Assembly (NCBI RefSeq): GCF_033473495.1
Contig: NC_088938.1
Coordinates: forward strand, 3,534,001 to 3,598,000
Source: Cercospora beticola
Taxonomy: Eukaryota; Ascomycota; Dothideomycetes; Mycosphaerellales; Mycosphaerellaceae
Direction of reading: 5' to 3'
DNA length: 64,000 nucleotides
The notes under the pieces are model-generated. The model was given only the letters and a program-made list of their open reading frames with translations, had not been told where the DNA came from and ran no database searches. The position numbers were made by a program, and so were the translations under genes. Within the stretch, counting starts at the first letter, position 1, and every line of letters starts with the position of its first letter. This document shows positions 45,553 through 56,429 of this stretch, one piece after another.

Positions 45553-47099
45553 TCAGTCTCTCTGTGCAGCCTGGTGCCGTCGACGCTTCTCCTCCTTCTT
45601 CTCAGCTCTTTGAGCCCTTTTGGATGCTTTCGACCCCTGATGCTCCTCAAAGTCAACTTTCACATAGCCCTTGCCGCTGAAAGATGGAGGCTTCGTTGCT
45701 TCTGCCTCGGGATCGCTCGCAGGAAGCGACGAGGCGATTTCAGTGCGTCCTGCCGGGCTGTCTGCCTCCGTCCGTAGCAATGACTGCAGTTCCCCAATTG
45801 CGTCTTCCGCCATATGTTCGCTATCACTTGCTGGGGTGCTCGAGTGTTGTTCAGCTTGCTCCGCCTGACCTGCTGGCTTGTCGTCCACATGTGCAGACTC
45901 AAGCGTCTCGGCGGGCTCCATTTCTTCTGGCTCGCGATCGTTTGCAATTGTAGGTTGTTGCATAACTGTGACGGCAGACTGATTATCCAGAGATGCAGAT
46001 CCCAGCTCGCCGATGCGGTCTTCCTCCTCTTGCCTTAAGTCGTCGGCAGACCCTGGCTCGCTTTCCTCAGCACATTCTGCGTGGCTGGCCGTCTCATCTT
46101 CCAATGGAGCGCGCTCCGAAGTTGGAGTGTCGTTTCGATCACCTGCATTTCTTTGGGCTCGTTTCTGCTGATTGCGCATCGCCATGCTCTCACCAAGTGT
46201 GGGATATTGCATCTGCCAGTCTCTGTCCTTTGAAGGAGTTTTGATATCGGTCATCGAGCTGGCATTTCCCGGAGTCTGCCAAGCAGGTTTGGGATTCAAC
46301 TTTGGGGCGTCAATTTGTGGACCAGTTGAGGGAATGGGTGGTGTGGTTGCCGGCTGTGCGGTGTCATTCAGTGTATCTTTGGGTGCATAATTGTGTGCAA
46401 CTTGTGCCGAAGCAGGTGATATGGCTGCCACAGGTGCGGCATCATTCTTGCTTTCAGTTGCGATAGCGGGCGATGTGGATGCTGCCTCTGCACCATCACT
46501 CTGTATGGCATTTGCAAGAGCAGGCTGTGATGCCGCCGGTGTATCATCTCTCTCGACATCATCCACCGGGATGGATGATGCATCTGTCGCCTGCGCAGTT
46601 GTCCTCTTAGTATCAGGTACGGTAGTGGGCGACGTAGCTGCGACCGCCTGTGGCGGAGCTTCTGGCAATGGTGCATGTATGAGATCGATCCGCCATCCCC
46701 GGGAGCCCCTCCAAAGCTCGGGAATGCCTCCGACCAAATACGTCAAGTTCACGTCGGGCGCAGCGGCAATATAGTATCGGCGGCCTTCCTGGAAGTAGTA
46801 TAGGTCGTATCGACACCCATTCCGTTCAAGCGCTTCCGCTATTTCTGCTCCCAATCTTGTGCGGTGTCCCTAAATTCGGCCATATCTTGGAAGAGTCAAC
46901 TATAATCATCAGCTAAGACTCGAAGGCTGTGAGTAAATCCGCAGCGCTTTCCTCATACCGTGAGCAGCCAACAATGATAGTACGATTGGGAGCGGAGCTC
47001 TTCCGAGAAGCTTTCTAGACGAGCCGGTGGCCCTCCCCATACAGTTCGTTGACAATCGCAATGAGCGTTCAAAAAGGAGTCTCCCCAGTTTCGACACAT
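45553..47099 (-). CDS. Uncharacterised protein: short Cys/Trp-rich N-terminus and long acidic disordered tail
   Basis: Exon 1 is 46959-47099 and exon 2 is 45553-46869, joined over an 89-nt intron (GTATGA..TTTAG) in phase 0; the product is 485 residues. The large exon alone has no ATG near its start and an in-frame stop just upstream, so this splice is needed. The product begins MCRNWGDSFLNAHCDCQ, then YYHCWLLTGHRTRLGAEIAEAL and CRYDLYYFQEGRRYYI. This looks like a small folded domain of about 110 residues with five or six cysteines. A disordered region rich in Ala, Pro, Glu and Asp follows. It ends in a basic patch (KASKRAQRAEKKEEKRRRHQ), possibly a nuclear signal. No family is recognised. Confidence 0.65.
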
Positions 47100-47640
47100 G
47101 TTCGCTTCTGTTGTATAGCGATAGACGATAGCGATATCGTGCGGTGTCGAACCCTTGACTTGTGAAATTTGGCGCGTTCGGGAGCGCAAAAGACTGTGAC
47201 ACTCAGCGCGTCGCGGAGTGGAGCAAGAGGGAAGTGCAGGTAGGAGCCAAGCGTTGCCGAGCGACCCCCTCGTGGCTGCATTGTGTTCGCAAACGAGGAC
47301 TTTGAACGGAGCAGTCACTACAGTCCCATCGATCGACTGCTTCCTGGTCACAGTATTGGCTGCCAGGCAGGTCCGATGATGCAGTATTGTTCGACTGTGA
47401 ATGGTTCAACCAATAGTATTGTAGATTCGCCTCGTGGAGACCACCGCGCATCATGCACGAAGTATAGCAACAGTGGCCATCACCATTCACAATGGGGTTG
47501 AGTAGCCATGGACAGCATAAAAGAGCCAACGCCGGACAGCTCTTTCCTTCCAGTTTCAATAACATCACGAAGCGACCACCACCCAAGCATCACTTCCCCA
47601 AGCTCAGCCTCGCGCCAACTAGCAACAACCCAATCCAACC
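47100..47640. other. Divergent intergenic region
   Basis: This separates the unknown minus-strand gene from the microprotein gene. A CATAAAAG TATA-like site at 47516 fits the microprotein gene. Confidence 0.5.
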
Positions 47641-47834
47641 ATGTCTCAAGGAGGAAGATACCACTGCTTCTATCGCCACCTCGGCTGCAACCGGTCTGTC
47701 CCGAAAAAGAATGAAGCTTGTGGTCCTTGCATGGTAAGTTGTGCTTGAGATTTGGATCTTGCAGATACTGACTTCATTGTACCAAGGCGATGGGCCGAAA
47801 ACAGCCGAGAACAGGAACACAGCCACAACCATGA
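47641..47834 (+). CDS. Cys4 microprotein, putative zinc-binding
   Basis: Exon 1 is 47641-47733 and exon 2 is 47787-47834, joined over a 53-nt intron (GTAAGT..CCAAG) in phase 0. The product is only 46 residues. It has four cysteines, C9, C16, C27 and C30, in the order C-x6-C-x10-C-x2-C (YHCFYRHLGC, then ACGPC), followed by a basic Arg/Lys/Gln-rich tail. The spacing is compatible with one zinc site. Evidence for a real gene: an ideal donor, acceptor and start context, all four cysteines in exon 1, a stop soon after the splice, and a TATA-like box about 125 bases upstream. There is no signal peptide, so it should be intracellular. The family is not recognised. Confidence 0.6.
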
Positions 47835-48077
47835 TTCTCTTCCCTGATGGGCTCCTCGTTGTAGTCAGGAAATGATGCTACTGTCGCTACCGAATGGAGA
47901 GCAATGGCTGTGTTTCGTCTATCAGATAGGGTGTATTGAGAAGTGTTCATAGCCAGAAAATCGCTTCGACGCGCGTCCTGCCCATGAGCTCGGTATTTGC
48001 GTCTATAATGGCGCTCAGCGATGTTGTGGGTGGATCCGTCGTTCGTGGTCAGGTATCCAGCAACTCTGTCGCGATGC

Positions 48078-48635
48078 TCACAACTTCGACGGCACATCAA
48101 CTCCAGCTTTCACCATCACCGCGGCTTTGTCATGCTTCCCCACACTGATAACCGCGCCATTATCTGCTCGCTTGATGATGCCTCTATGTAGCGATAGTGT
48201 CTTGCCAGTCGACAGCACTTCCACCTCGCACAACAGATCTGTCCCTTCAGGTGCCGGCCTCAGGTAAGTGCACTCCAGTGTCCTACTGACCCCACCATTC
48301 AACCAAAACCCTTTGATGCCAATCGCTTGCATTGCGAAACTGGTCAACATGTCGTAGATAGTAGCCTGGGCGCCGCCGTGAAGATTTCCCGAGATATTGC
48401 AGTAATATCGGGTCGCCTTGAAGCTGAAGACGGCCTTGCATGTTGTATCGCTCTGCTTGGTGAATGAAACTAATTTGACATCTTCTTCTGTAAATTGGCT
48501 GAGGAAACGAGGGTCCTCCGGGCATCTAATGGCCAGGATGGCGTTGATTCTTTCCTCTGGGCTCCTGTTTTCGAAGCCAGGAGCTGTTACGACGGCTCGA
48601 TAGTAGTCCTCGAAGGACTTTCCCGGTGGTACCAT
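48078..48635 (-). CDS. Hotdog-fold thioesterase (PaaI / 4HBT type)
   Basis: A single exon encodes 185 residues from the ATG at 48635; the frame is open upstream but lacks another ATG. The hotdog signature is GNLHGGAQATIYDMLTSFAM, in which the HGG turn and the following acidic residue on the long helix form the acyl-thioester site. WLNGGVSRTLECTYLRPAPEGTDLLCEVEVL is the usual strand set. The enzyme should hydrolyse an acyl-CoA, as in the fungal relatives of human THEM2 (ACOT13). It is divergent from the EamA gene with 693 bases between. Confidence 0.88.
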   Translation of the reverse strand: MVPPGKSFEDYYRAVVTAPGFENRSPEERINAILAIRCPEDPRFLSQFTEEDVKLVSFTKQSDTTCKAVFSFKATRYYCNISGNLHGGAQATIYDMLTSFAMQAIGIKGFWLNGGVSRTLECTYLRPAPEGTDLLCEVEVLSTGKTLSLHRGIIKRADNGAVISVGKHDKAAVMVKAGVDVPSKL

Positions 48636-49328
48636 GGTGGATCTGGAATCGTGTCGCAGTCTCTGGATCGCTGAGTGCACTGTCACTGCATCTACACGTG
48701 GCTCTATGTCTATATCTGGTGCGCGTCAGGAAGGCGTGTCGAAGGAGACGTGAAGTGTCCACAGCCTCGGGTCAGCAGCAGCCGCGGTAAGAGCGAGGCT
48801 TGGCGAGCGCGGTCAAACGTTCTGCCGCGCCGCTCTCGTCTACTTTCACCACACCACTTTGTCAGACATGCAGCGTGGGATTATTGACAAGCGCGTTCCA
48901 GATGACCTTTTGGATGCACCAGCACACCGGAACGAGACCAGGATTGTACAGCGGCCGATCAGCGATGTCGACATGACCGCGCATTACCGCAACGGGCCGC
49001 CCACGTGCAAGTGCATGCGCTTCTCGCGGTGTGCGTGATGAAATGGACGCGCCTCCGATGGCGGGCGCCTTTCTACTAACTAGTGACTTGGTGCTGCACG
49101 CGCGGGTGGGAGTGGGTCGCTGGCCGATGACTGCACGCACCCGATGACCGATTCGACTTCACTTCCCGTCATGCCTCTCTCCTCCTCCATCCTCTCTGAC
49201 ATTCTCTGTCACTTCCTTTCGTTGCGGGGTCTCGTCTTTACGCACGCTGTTTGCTGATCTTCGCCACTGACACGGAGATTCGAGATCTTCATCCGTCTTC
49301 AGGCTCGCGTGGGATTCGATGCCTGGTC
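48636..49328. promoter_or_regulatory. Divergent promoter region, thioesterase and EamA transporter
   Basis: It contains a CACGTG E-box near 49000. No gene is seen. Confidence 0.45.
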
Positions 49329-50885
49329 ATGAACGTGCGACGCGCCAGTGGTGAGGGAGACAAGGTCAGCCTCTCGCCACCATCTCACAGTCGAGAAGAT
49401 GCCAATGTAGCATATCCAGCCAAGTCGGGACACCAGCAGGCTACAACTCGCGGACCTGAATCGTTCCTCTCGGCACCTCCAGCTGGTCCCGTTCGTCCTC
49501 TCTCACCAGATGCGCTATCCATACTATCAACAGAGGATTTCGAACAGATCCGACTGATTAGAAGGCCGAGCAGAACGAGCCAGGCTGATCATGGACTTCC
49601 CAAAGACCAGAGCCTGCGTGCCAGATTCAGAGCATCGTGGTTTCGGAACAAGGGCATCTTCCTCATGGTACTCGCTCAGTTCTTTGGCGTCTTGATGAAT
49701 GTAACCACTCGGATTTTGGAAGTTGAGGGCAACCACGGAAATGGCCTGCACCCCTTCCAGATCTTGTTTGCTCGGATGGGCATCACAGCGCTACTTGCCA
49801 TGGCGTACATGCATTGTGCCAAGACGCCTCACTTTCCCTTCGGAGCGCCCGAGGTTCGCTGGCTGCTTGTTGCCAGAGGATTCTTCGGCTTCTTTGGTAT
49901 GTTGTCCGCACGGACTTACTTTACAAGGGACGACCGCTGACTATCTTCACCATCAATGTAGGCGTCTTCGGGATGTACTACTCGCTTCTCTATCTGCCGC
50001 TGGCCGATGCGGTCGTGATCACTTTTCTTGCTCCTGGACTCTCCTGCTGGGTGTGCTCTAAGCTGATCAACGAACCCTTCACCAGAGCTGAGATGATTGG
50101 AACGTTCGTATCTTTAGTCGGTGTGTTGTTCATCGCTCATCCAGCTTCCCTCTTCAACGCCATTCGCAATGCAGCGGATGAGCCACCTGCGGGCAGTCCT
50201 GGCGATGCATCGCCGTCTCAGCCAGATGCTGGCGATTACGATAATGTCACGCCAATTCAACGTCTGGCTGGTGTAGGTGTTGCACTTGTGGGGGTCTGCG
50301 GAGCCACGGGCGCCTTCACCACAATCAGATGGATCGGGAAGAGAGCTCATCCGCTTATCAGCGTCAACTATTTCGCTGTGTGGTGTACGTTAATTAGCAT
50401 CGTCATGCAGCTTGCGTTGCCCAGCATTGGCTTTCTGCTGCCTTCCGGAATGAAGGAGTGGGGACTTCTGTTCTTCCTTGGAGTGTGTGGGTTTGTCATG
50501 GTAAGTGTTAATCCTGGCGTAAAGTGACGATGACGCGGCTGACAGCGAACTGTAGCAATTCTTGCTTGCCGCTGCGTTGTCCTACGAGAAGTCTTCACGG
50601 GTCACAAACATGACCTATACGCAAATGCTCTTTGCCATCGCCTTCGAGAAGCTGGCCTTCGGCCACACACCTGGCATCTTATCCATAATTGGCTCGAGCT
50701 TGATCCTGGGATCCGCGATCGTTGTTGCTTTCCAGAGAAACTCAAACGATACCAAGGAGCAGACTGTAGGCAGTGGCGGGAGAAACGATGAAGAAGCACA
50801 GAGGGGGCTGATGACAGATGTTGAGCCCAGCGGCGGCTTCGAACAGATGTCGCTGCAAGAAGCCCAGGTAAGAACATCGCGCTGA
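49329..50885 (+). CDS. EamA/DMT-superfamily membrane transporter
   Basis: Exons 49329-49896, 49962-50500 and 50556-50885 are joined over introns of 65 and 55 nt; the product is 478 residues. A cytosolic N-terminus of about 110 residues leads into ten expected transmembrane helices in two EamA repeats. The first starts NKGIFLMVLAQFFGVLMNVTTRIL and the second GVGVALVGVCGATGAFTTIRWIGK. GFFGVFGMYYSLLYLPLADAVVITFLAPG spans the first splice and is typical of the family, as is TYTQMLFAIAFEKLAFG near the end. Relatives are nucleotide-sugar-like or small-metabolite exporters; substrate is unknown. The last codons (AQVRTSR) may instead be read into a further short intron starting GTAAGA at 50870. Confidence 0.9.
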
Positions 50886-51113
50886 ATGAATGGAACACAA
50901 TGACAATTACAAGAAGCATGAAACGCACGATAGAGTAAACATTAGCGGGCTGCTTTGGTGTTGCAAATAGGTTGAAAGTGCCGTAGTGCCCAGAACGCAT
51001 TTTGACACCCAGCCCGGCCAGCGGGCCGTCTTCAAAATTCACACTCGCTCGCAATACACAATGCATGTACCTCGGAGAGCGGATTGATGGAAGCCCGCGC
51101 GCCCTTCAGAGTG

Positions 51114-52605
51114 TTATGGCGACCTTGGTATCCAATCCTCAGTATCTCGCTCATGACTTTCCGGTTCTGGTGTTGCTTTCGACCGAATCATTGCCGCCGC
51201 AAAGCTTCCAAATCGGCCGTAGCGCTTCCGCACGAATGCGCATAGGAGAGTGTTTGCATTCGCTATACGTCGGGACCAGTCATGCATATCCCCCGGAGGT
51301 CGACTTCTCCATAATGGCCAATTTGCTCGGGTCGCATCGTCCATGGACAACCAGAGATCCTGTGTCTTTTTCTGGGAGAAAGAGAATGAACATCCAAGAA
51401 TCATCCAAACTTTGGACATGAAACAGGCTTTGGCGGCATCCTTCTCTTCTGTGCACCACCTCACTCTTGGCTTTCCCCACCACCAAGGACGAAATTCCAC
51501 GACAGCTTTGAAAGTCTTAGCGAAGGGTGTCGATCCCAAAGGCCCAGAAACCGCGTGAACACAGCCGCTTGTACCGTATGCGATGTGAACAAGCAGGCGA
51601 TTGACTACCATATCAATCGGAATCTCGTCAAACTTTGCATTTGCCGGATCTGCTATGTGGCATGCGAAGCGTGCTCTCACAGGTGGACTTGCAAGAATGA
51701 AAGCCAGCATAGAAGAGCCGGGCGCGGAACCGGCCACTTCGAATTGTGGGAAAGGCTCACGCTCTGCCGGTCCGAAGATTGAAGGGCGAAATATCATCAA
51801 TGCGTGTTCCAATCCAGCCTTTTTGAACGTTTCCAGCAGCAAGCGTTCCGTCAAATGCTTGGCGTATGAATACGCGTAAGGGTGGGGAATACAGCTGTAC
51901 TCTGGCGTCGTTCCGAATTCGAGGAGGTTCTTCAGCTCTGCAGCGGAACTGTCAACAGAATCATCGCTGCGTAGAGGATAGGTACGCTCTTCGACTCGGC
52001 ATTCTGAGATCGATCCACCTTTACTCGCCTGAAAGTGTAAGAAGGCATTGACGTACGCCGTGGAGACGTACACAAATCTTTCAAGGCGCGCACAACTGAT
52101 GGCGAGCTTCGCGGCCTCGAGTGATGACAAAATAATGTCCTTGGTTGTATGCTCCACTTTCTGTTTGAGATTGATCGTGGAAGCTGCATGGATGAATATT
52201 GTCACCACTCGCTGAAGAAGAGTGATGATCTCCTGTTGCAGGCCTAGTTGCGGACATGTGATGTCTCCACGCATGACAACAATCTTCTTGCTACTACGCA
52301 CATTTTCTACAAGTGCTGCAGGAAGGTATTGTCGCATGCGGGTCCAGAATCGTTCTTACTGCAGTCAGCAGGCGGTGGGAAGGATTGAGCGGATCGGCAC
52401 ACGTACCTGAGCCTCCACGGACAAGTACGTAAGTTCGATCAATCGTTGTGTCAAGTGTCATCTTGACAACTAGTGCTATCCCAAGCATACCTGTGGCGCC
52501 GGTGAGGAATACCACTTTGCCATGTAGTGCATCGTTCACGCGGTCGTTATTCTTCTCAGAGACAACCTTTTCCAGATTCCACCCGGAAGAATCGCTTTCC
52601 ATCAT
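51114..52605 (-). CDS. Fatty-acyl-CoA/thioester reductase-like enzyme (NAD-binding, male-sterility type)
   Basis: Exons 52407-52605 and 51114-52354 are joined over a 52-nt intron (GTACGT..TAAG with CTGAC branch site); the product is 479 residues. The Rossmann dinucleotide site reads VVFLTGATGMLG, with the family continuation YVLVRGGSERFWTRMR across the splice. VVTIFIHAAST and VYVSTAYVN follow, and YSYAKHLTE supplies the catalytic Tyr and Lys of the SDR-type YxxxK pair. Such enzymes reduce acyl-CoA or acyl-carrier thioesters to aldehydes or alcohols. The C-terminal sterile domain is short and weak. No adenylation or carrier domain is attached, so a free acyl-CoA is the likelier substrate. It lies convergent to the EamA gene. 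Confidence 0.85.
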
Positions 52606-54064
52606 CGACGAAAGATTTTTGAGTAATCATCGCTCGAATATCTGTCTACCGATCAAGGACAGAGAGCGTCTTTGAACGAACGCGAACGACCTTCGATAAG
52701 CTAGCTGTCGTCAAGGGACTGCATGGTGAAGCAAATCGATTTCTGTGAGCAAGCCCATTTGAGCCGCGGGACTATCAGGGTCTGTGAAGAAGGGGATCCC
52801 TCGAGCTGTTGGTATGATCAAGGTTCTGCTAGGTCTTGTCAAGTTCTCCGGGGGCTAGGGAGAAGACAATATGACGGATCAATGAGAAGGCCGGGCAGCC
52901 GAGACGCGGGTCTCGGATGCTCAGCGACTGACGTGACTGGAATTGAGCCAACTTAAATACTGGAAACGATTGCAAAAGCTGGTGGATTACGCCAACTGAT
53001 TCGAGCAGATCGAATCGTTCGCTACCTCAGCTGGAAGTGCTCTCTGCAGTTGCTGGATTCCCGAATGAGATTGACTGCATGCTAAAACGCTGACAAGAAC
53101 CTACTTTTCTCCACGTCACTCCAAGTTAACGTGAGCCTACGGACGCGTGACAACGACGCCAAGTGCCTTAGAAGAATCATGCCTCAACCAATGCTTCGAT
53201 CATCCGCGAATGCTCAACTGTATTCGATGGGACCAGTCTGGTAACCACCACAAGCATGATTGCAGATTCTCCAGCTTCATGGATTTCTTAAGATCCAGAA
53301 GCCACGGTGCTCTTTGGTGCAGGTGTGCTAGCCGTCTAGGAAGAAGTGTCTAACCAGATTTGTGAGATGTCAGACTCAACGCATAGGGCTGCATCGACCT
53401 CGCAACGAATGCATGAGCCTCCTTTGTGCTTGAGGCCAGGATACGCGTCGAGGCTGTTGGCGGCTGTTGGTTTCAGCAAGCATTCAATCGGACCGTGCTC
53501 GTAGATCGCTCAAAAGGTCGTTCCTCACGAAGCTTGCAATAGGATGTTCCTGGCATCATAGGCAGTTTCTCCACAACCTCAGGATCGTGACGGCGGCTGT
53601 ACCGGCTAGACTCCTTATATGTGCTTTTTCGTATGAGTGCCTTTGCCTAAACGAGCAATGTGTATGGGGGTCCGTCTCGGCAGTAGAAGTGAAACTTTGC
53701 ATCCGGCAATCCTATTGCACTTCACCCTGCAGCTTGCCCAGCACGGGTGTCTTCATTGGTCATGCAGATCTACCGCAAAGCTGAAATGTTTGCAGCATAC
53801 GAACCTCGACAATGTCGAAAAGCGCACCGCCGAAGCTCATGCCCCATGGCCGTCGTGCAACTTCCACAAACTAGGGTTTCGATGGAGAAATAGGCTACGA
53901 GGATCGACATCCTTCACTCGATGGCTGACCTCGGTCAAAGGTTGCTACGTTAATGATGTGCTCGCCCGCATCCTGTAGGGTGGTTGAACATCGAAGACAC
54001 TAGGTGCAGCGACGCCGACATAATAGACAATACACACGCGGTGAAATTCCTCGGTAAAGTGACC
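52606..54064. other. Long intergenic region
   Basis: It holds the promoters of the divergent reductase and DHA1 transporter genes. Open frames (for example 53467-53784) lack coding character. I see no transposon ends. Confidence 0.45.
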
Positions 54065-55743
54065 ATGACGTGGCTGCAAGGGAGTTGCGTTGCACTTGTA
54101 TTCAACTTGGTTGCACGAAGAAATCTGCAAGAGTCTGTTGATGTGCAAGAAAGACAAGAATCTGGACGAAGTGCAAAGCCTGTCAGTCCTGGGTCAAACT
54201 ATGGCGTGTCCCAGGCTGGACCGAAAGACTGCAATGCTTCCATTTCAGCCACCCCGAATTCGATGAGAAATGGTCAGTCCACTGCCGTCCAAGAATGGCC
54301 GACCATCAAGAAGATTGCCATCGCTGGCATTATATGCCTGTACACGTGAGTACTTCCGAGAGTAGTTGACACTCAGAACTGACCAATGTCAGGTTTGCCG
54401 TATACGCTTCGTCGGCCATTTACATCATCGGTATACCTGATATAATGCTCGAGTTCAACGTCACGGAGCAAGGCGCACTTTTAGGCTTGTCTCTTTTCGT
54501 GCTAGCATGTATGTATTAGTGCAATGCGTATGCTATTGGTGCTTACTCTGTTTTCACAGACGGTTTCGGTCCCTTACTCTGGGCACCACTGAGTGAGCTG
54601 GACTTTATCGGGAGGAGCCCAGTCTACGGATTCACTTTCATCATTTTTCTGGGCTCAAGTATCCTTGCCGCAACCGCGCAGACCTGGACTACATTTTTGA
54701 TCTTGAGATTCCTACAAGGTTTCTTTGGAAGCCCGTGCCTCGCGAATGGAGGTGCTTCTATGCATGATTTGTTTCCAGACATGACGCTTCCTTATTCCCT
54801 GGCTGTCTGGATCGCCGCTGCGTACTGCGGCCCAGCTCTCGGGCCCTTGATCTCGGGATTCTTAGTTCCACAGGAGGGATGGCGATACGGTATGTGGGAG
54901 ATTGTATGGATGACCGCTCCGACCTTGATCTTAGTGCTCCTGTTGCCAGAGACGTATGATCCAGCGACCAAGATACGAAACAACAGAAGACAATCCGTTC
55001 TCAGTGTGCAGAACACAGACGCTACCTACGGCGTCCATCAGAACCGACTACGACTTGTTTACCAGACAATGCGAAATGCGATCGTCAAGCCAGTACAAAT
55101 CACACTTCAAGATCCGGCAGTCACGGTCGCCAATCTCTACACTTCGTTCGTCTACGGGTCGTACTATACGTTCTTTGACGCTTTCCCACGGGTATACCTG
55201 TTCAGGTACTACTTCACGTTCGGAGAACTTGGCCTTGCATTCTTGAGCATCTTTGTGGCTTGCCTACTAGGAGGGAGTCTTTACTTCTGTTACATCAAGT
55301 GGATTCACAAAAGGGAACTTCGCCAAGAAGGAGTAAAACCTCACGAAGAATGCCTCCGTCCTGCACTGGTAGCTTGTGTGCTTCCTCCAATTGGGCTATT
55401 CCTGTTCGGTTGGACAGCACATCGAAGCATACACTGGATTGTCAGTCTGTTAGGTGTGACGATCTACGCCACCGGAGTCTACATCATTCTGCAATGCTTG
55501 AGCGTGTATCTGCCACGCATTTATCCTCGCTACGCGGCCAGTCTGTTTGCCGCAAATGATTTGTGCCGATCTGTTGCGGCTGCCGGGCTGTTACATGCCG
55601 GTAATCCTTTGTATGGAAGGCTCGGAATAGAGAAGGGTATCTCGGTGCTGGGAGCAATAAGTGTGCTCGGGATACCGGGAATGTGGTTTATTTACTTGCA
55701 AGGTCCGACGTTGCGAGCAAGATCTCGTTTTGTCAAGAAGTGA
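54065..55743 (+). CDS. MFS drug/polyamine transporter (DHA1, 12 TMS)
   Basis: Exons 54065-54345, 54393-54508 and 54560-55743 are joined over introns of 47 and 51 nt; the product is 526 residues. A 90-residue cytosolic N-terminus precedes the first helix. Helix 1-2 read across the splices gives YTFAVYASSAIYI and LSLFVLAYGFGPLLWAPLSE. The latter carries the DHA1 signature of motif A. RFLQGFFGSPCLANGGASMHDLF and AAYCGPALGPLISGFL (motif C) follow, as in the Flu1/Tpo-type antiporters. It probably exports small organic molecules by proton antiport; the substrate is unknown. The C-terminal half has the usual six helices, intact. Confidence 0.93.
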
Positions 55744-56429
55744 GTCCGAGATTCCGCCATGTGCTCGAGAAACGACAGATCAAGTGACTTCGGCCACCAA
55801 CGCCCCGTGTCTGGTTGTAAAGGCCCCGGGTCATTCTGATGTGACTGACGCTTCGTCGAAACCAGACTTTCAGCCAACTCGGATTTTGCAACTTTTTTAG
55901 GCATCGCTGGCTGGATTTGCTCAACAAAGACGGTGGAGCAGCCCAACGACTCCATAGCAGTAGTTTGCATTCGAGGTACACTTGCGTCAGTCACATTCGC
56001 TCGCAGGCATGCTAGCATATGGAGTCACGGCATCGAAATGTGTGTGTGAAAGCAAGTTCCAATCTCATTTCCATTTCCATTTCCATTTCCTTACTGCATG
56101 CTGAGCTCCTTGGCTTTATCGATGAGAAGAGGTAATTCGACCTCGCCATTCTGAGATAAGGTTAATAATACAGATTCCGGGTCCGTAGCCTCTCGGTGGA
56201 CCGCTCCGTAGCGGGGCCAGTTGCCCTTGTATCCGCTCGCAAATTAGAAGCATACACATCGCAGCCCGCTGTATATGCAGTCAAATTTCATCACCCACTG
56301 ATATGTCCTCCCTCGGTTCCAGAACAAATTGCCCAAATCAATCCACATGCCCGAATATCATTTCCCGCTGCCGCCGCCTGACGCCGAACGCTAGAGTCAA
56401 AGCAAAAACAAAAAGAAATCAGTACTCAC
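55744..56429. other. Convergent intergenic region
   Basis: 3' ends of the DHA1 gene and SPF45 gene. It holds a short hexanucleotide array (56063-56092). Confidence 0.5.
56063..56092. repeat. (CATTTC)n hexanucleotide microsatellite
   Basis: About four to five tandem units of CATTTC lie between the convergent genes. It is not the fungal telomere repeat (TTAGGG). Confidence 0.85.

Noticed and set aside
48776..48790. 15-base match to the universal small-subunit rRNA 530-loop string (CAGCAGCCGCGGTAA)
   Set aside because: The match ends at once on both sides, and the flanks are not rRNA-like. It is a chance match in a GC-rich promoter.
53467..53978. Open frames of 105 and 113 codons upstream of the DHA1 transporter
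   Set aside because: They overlap in different phases, start from non-ATG codons or lack features, and are not connected by splice sites to the transporter.
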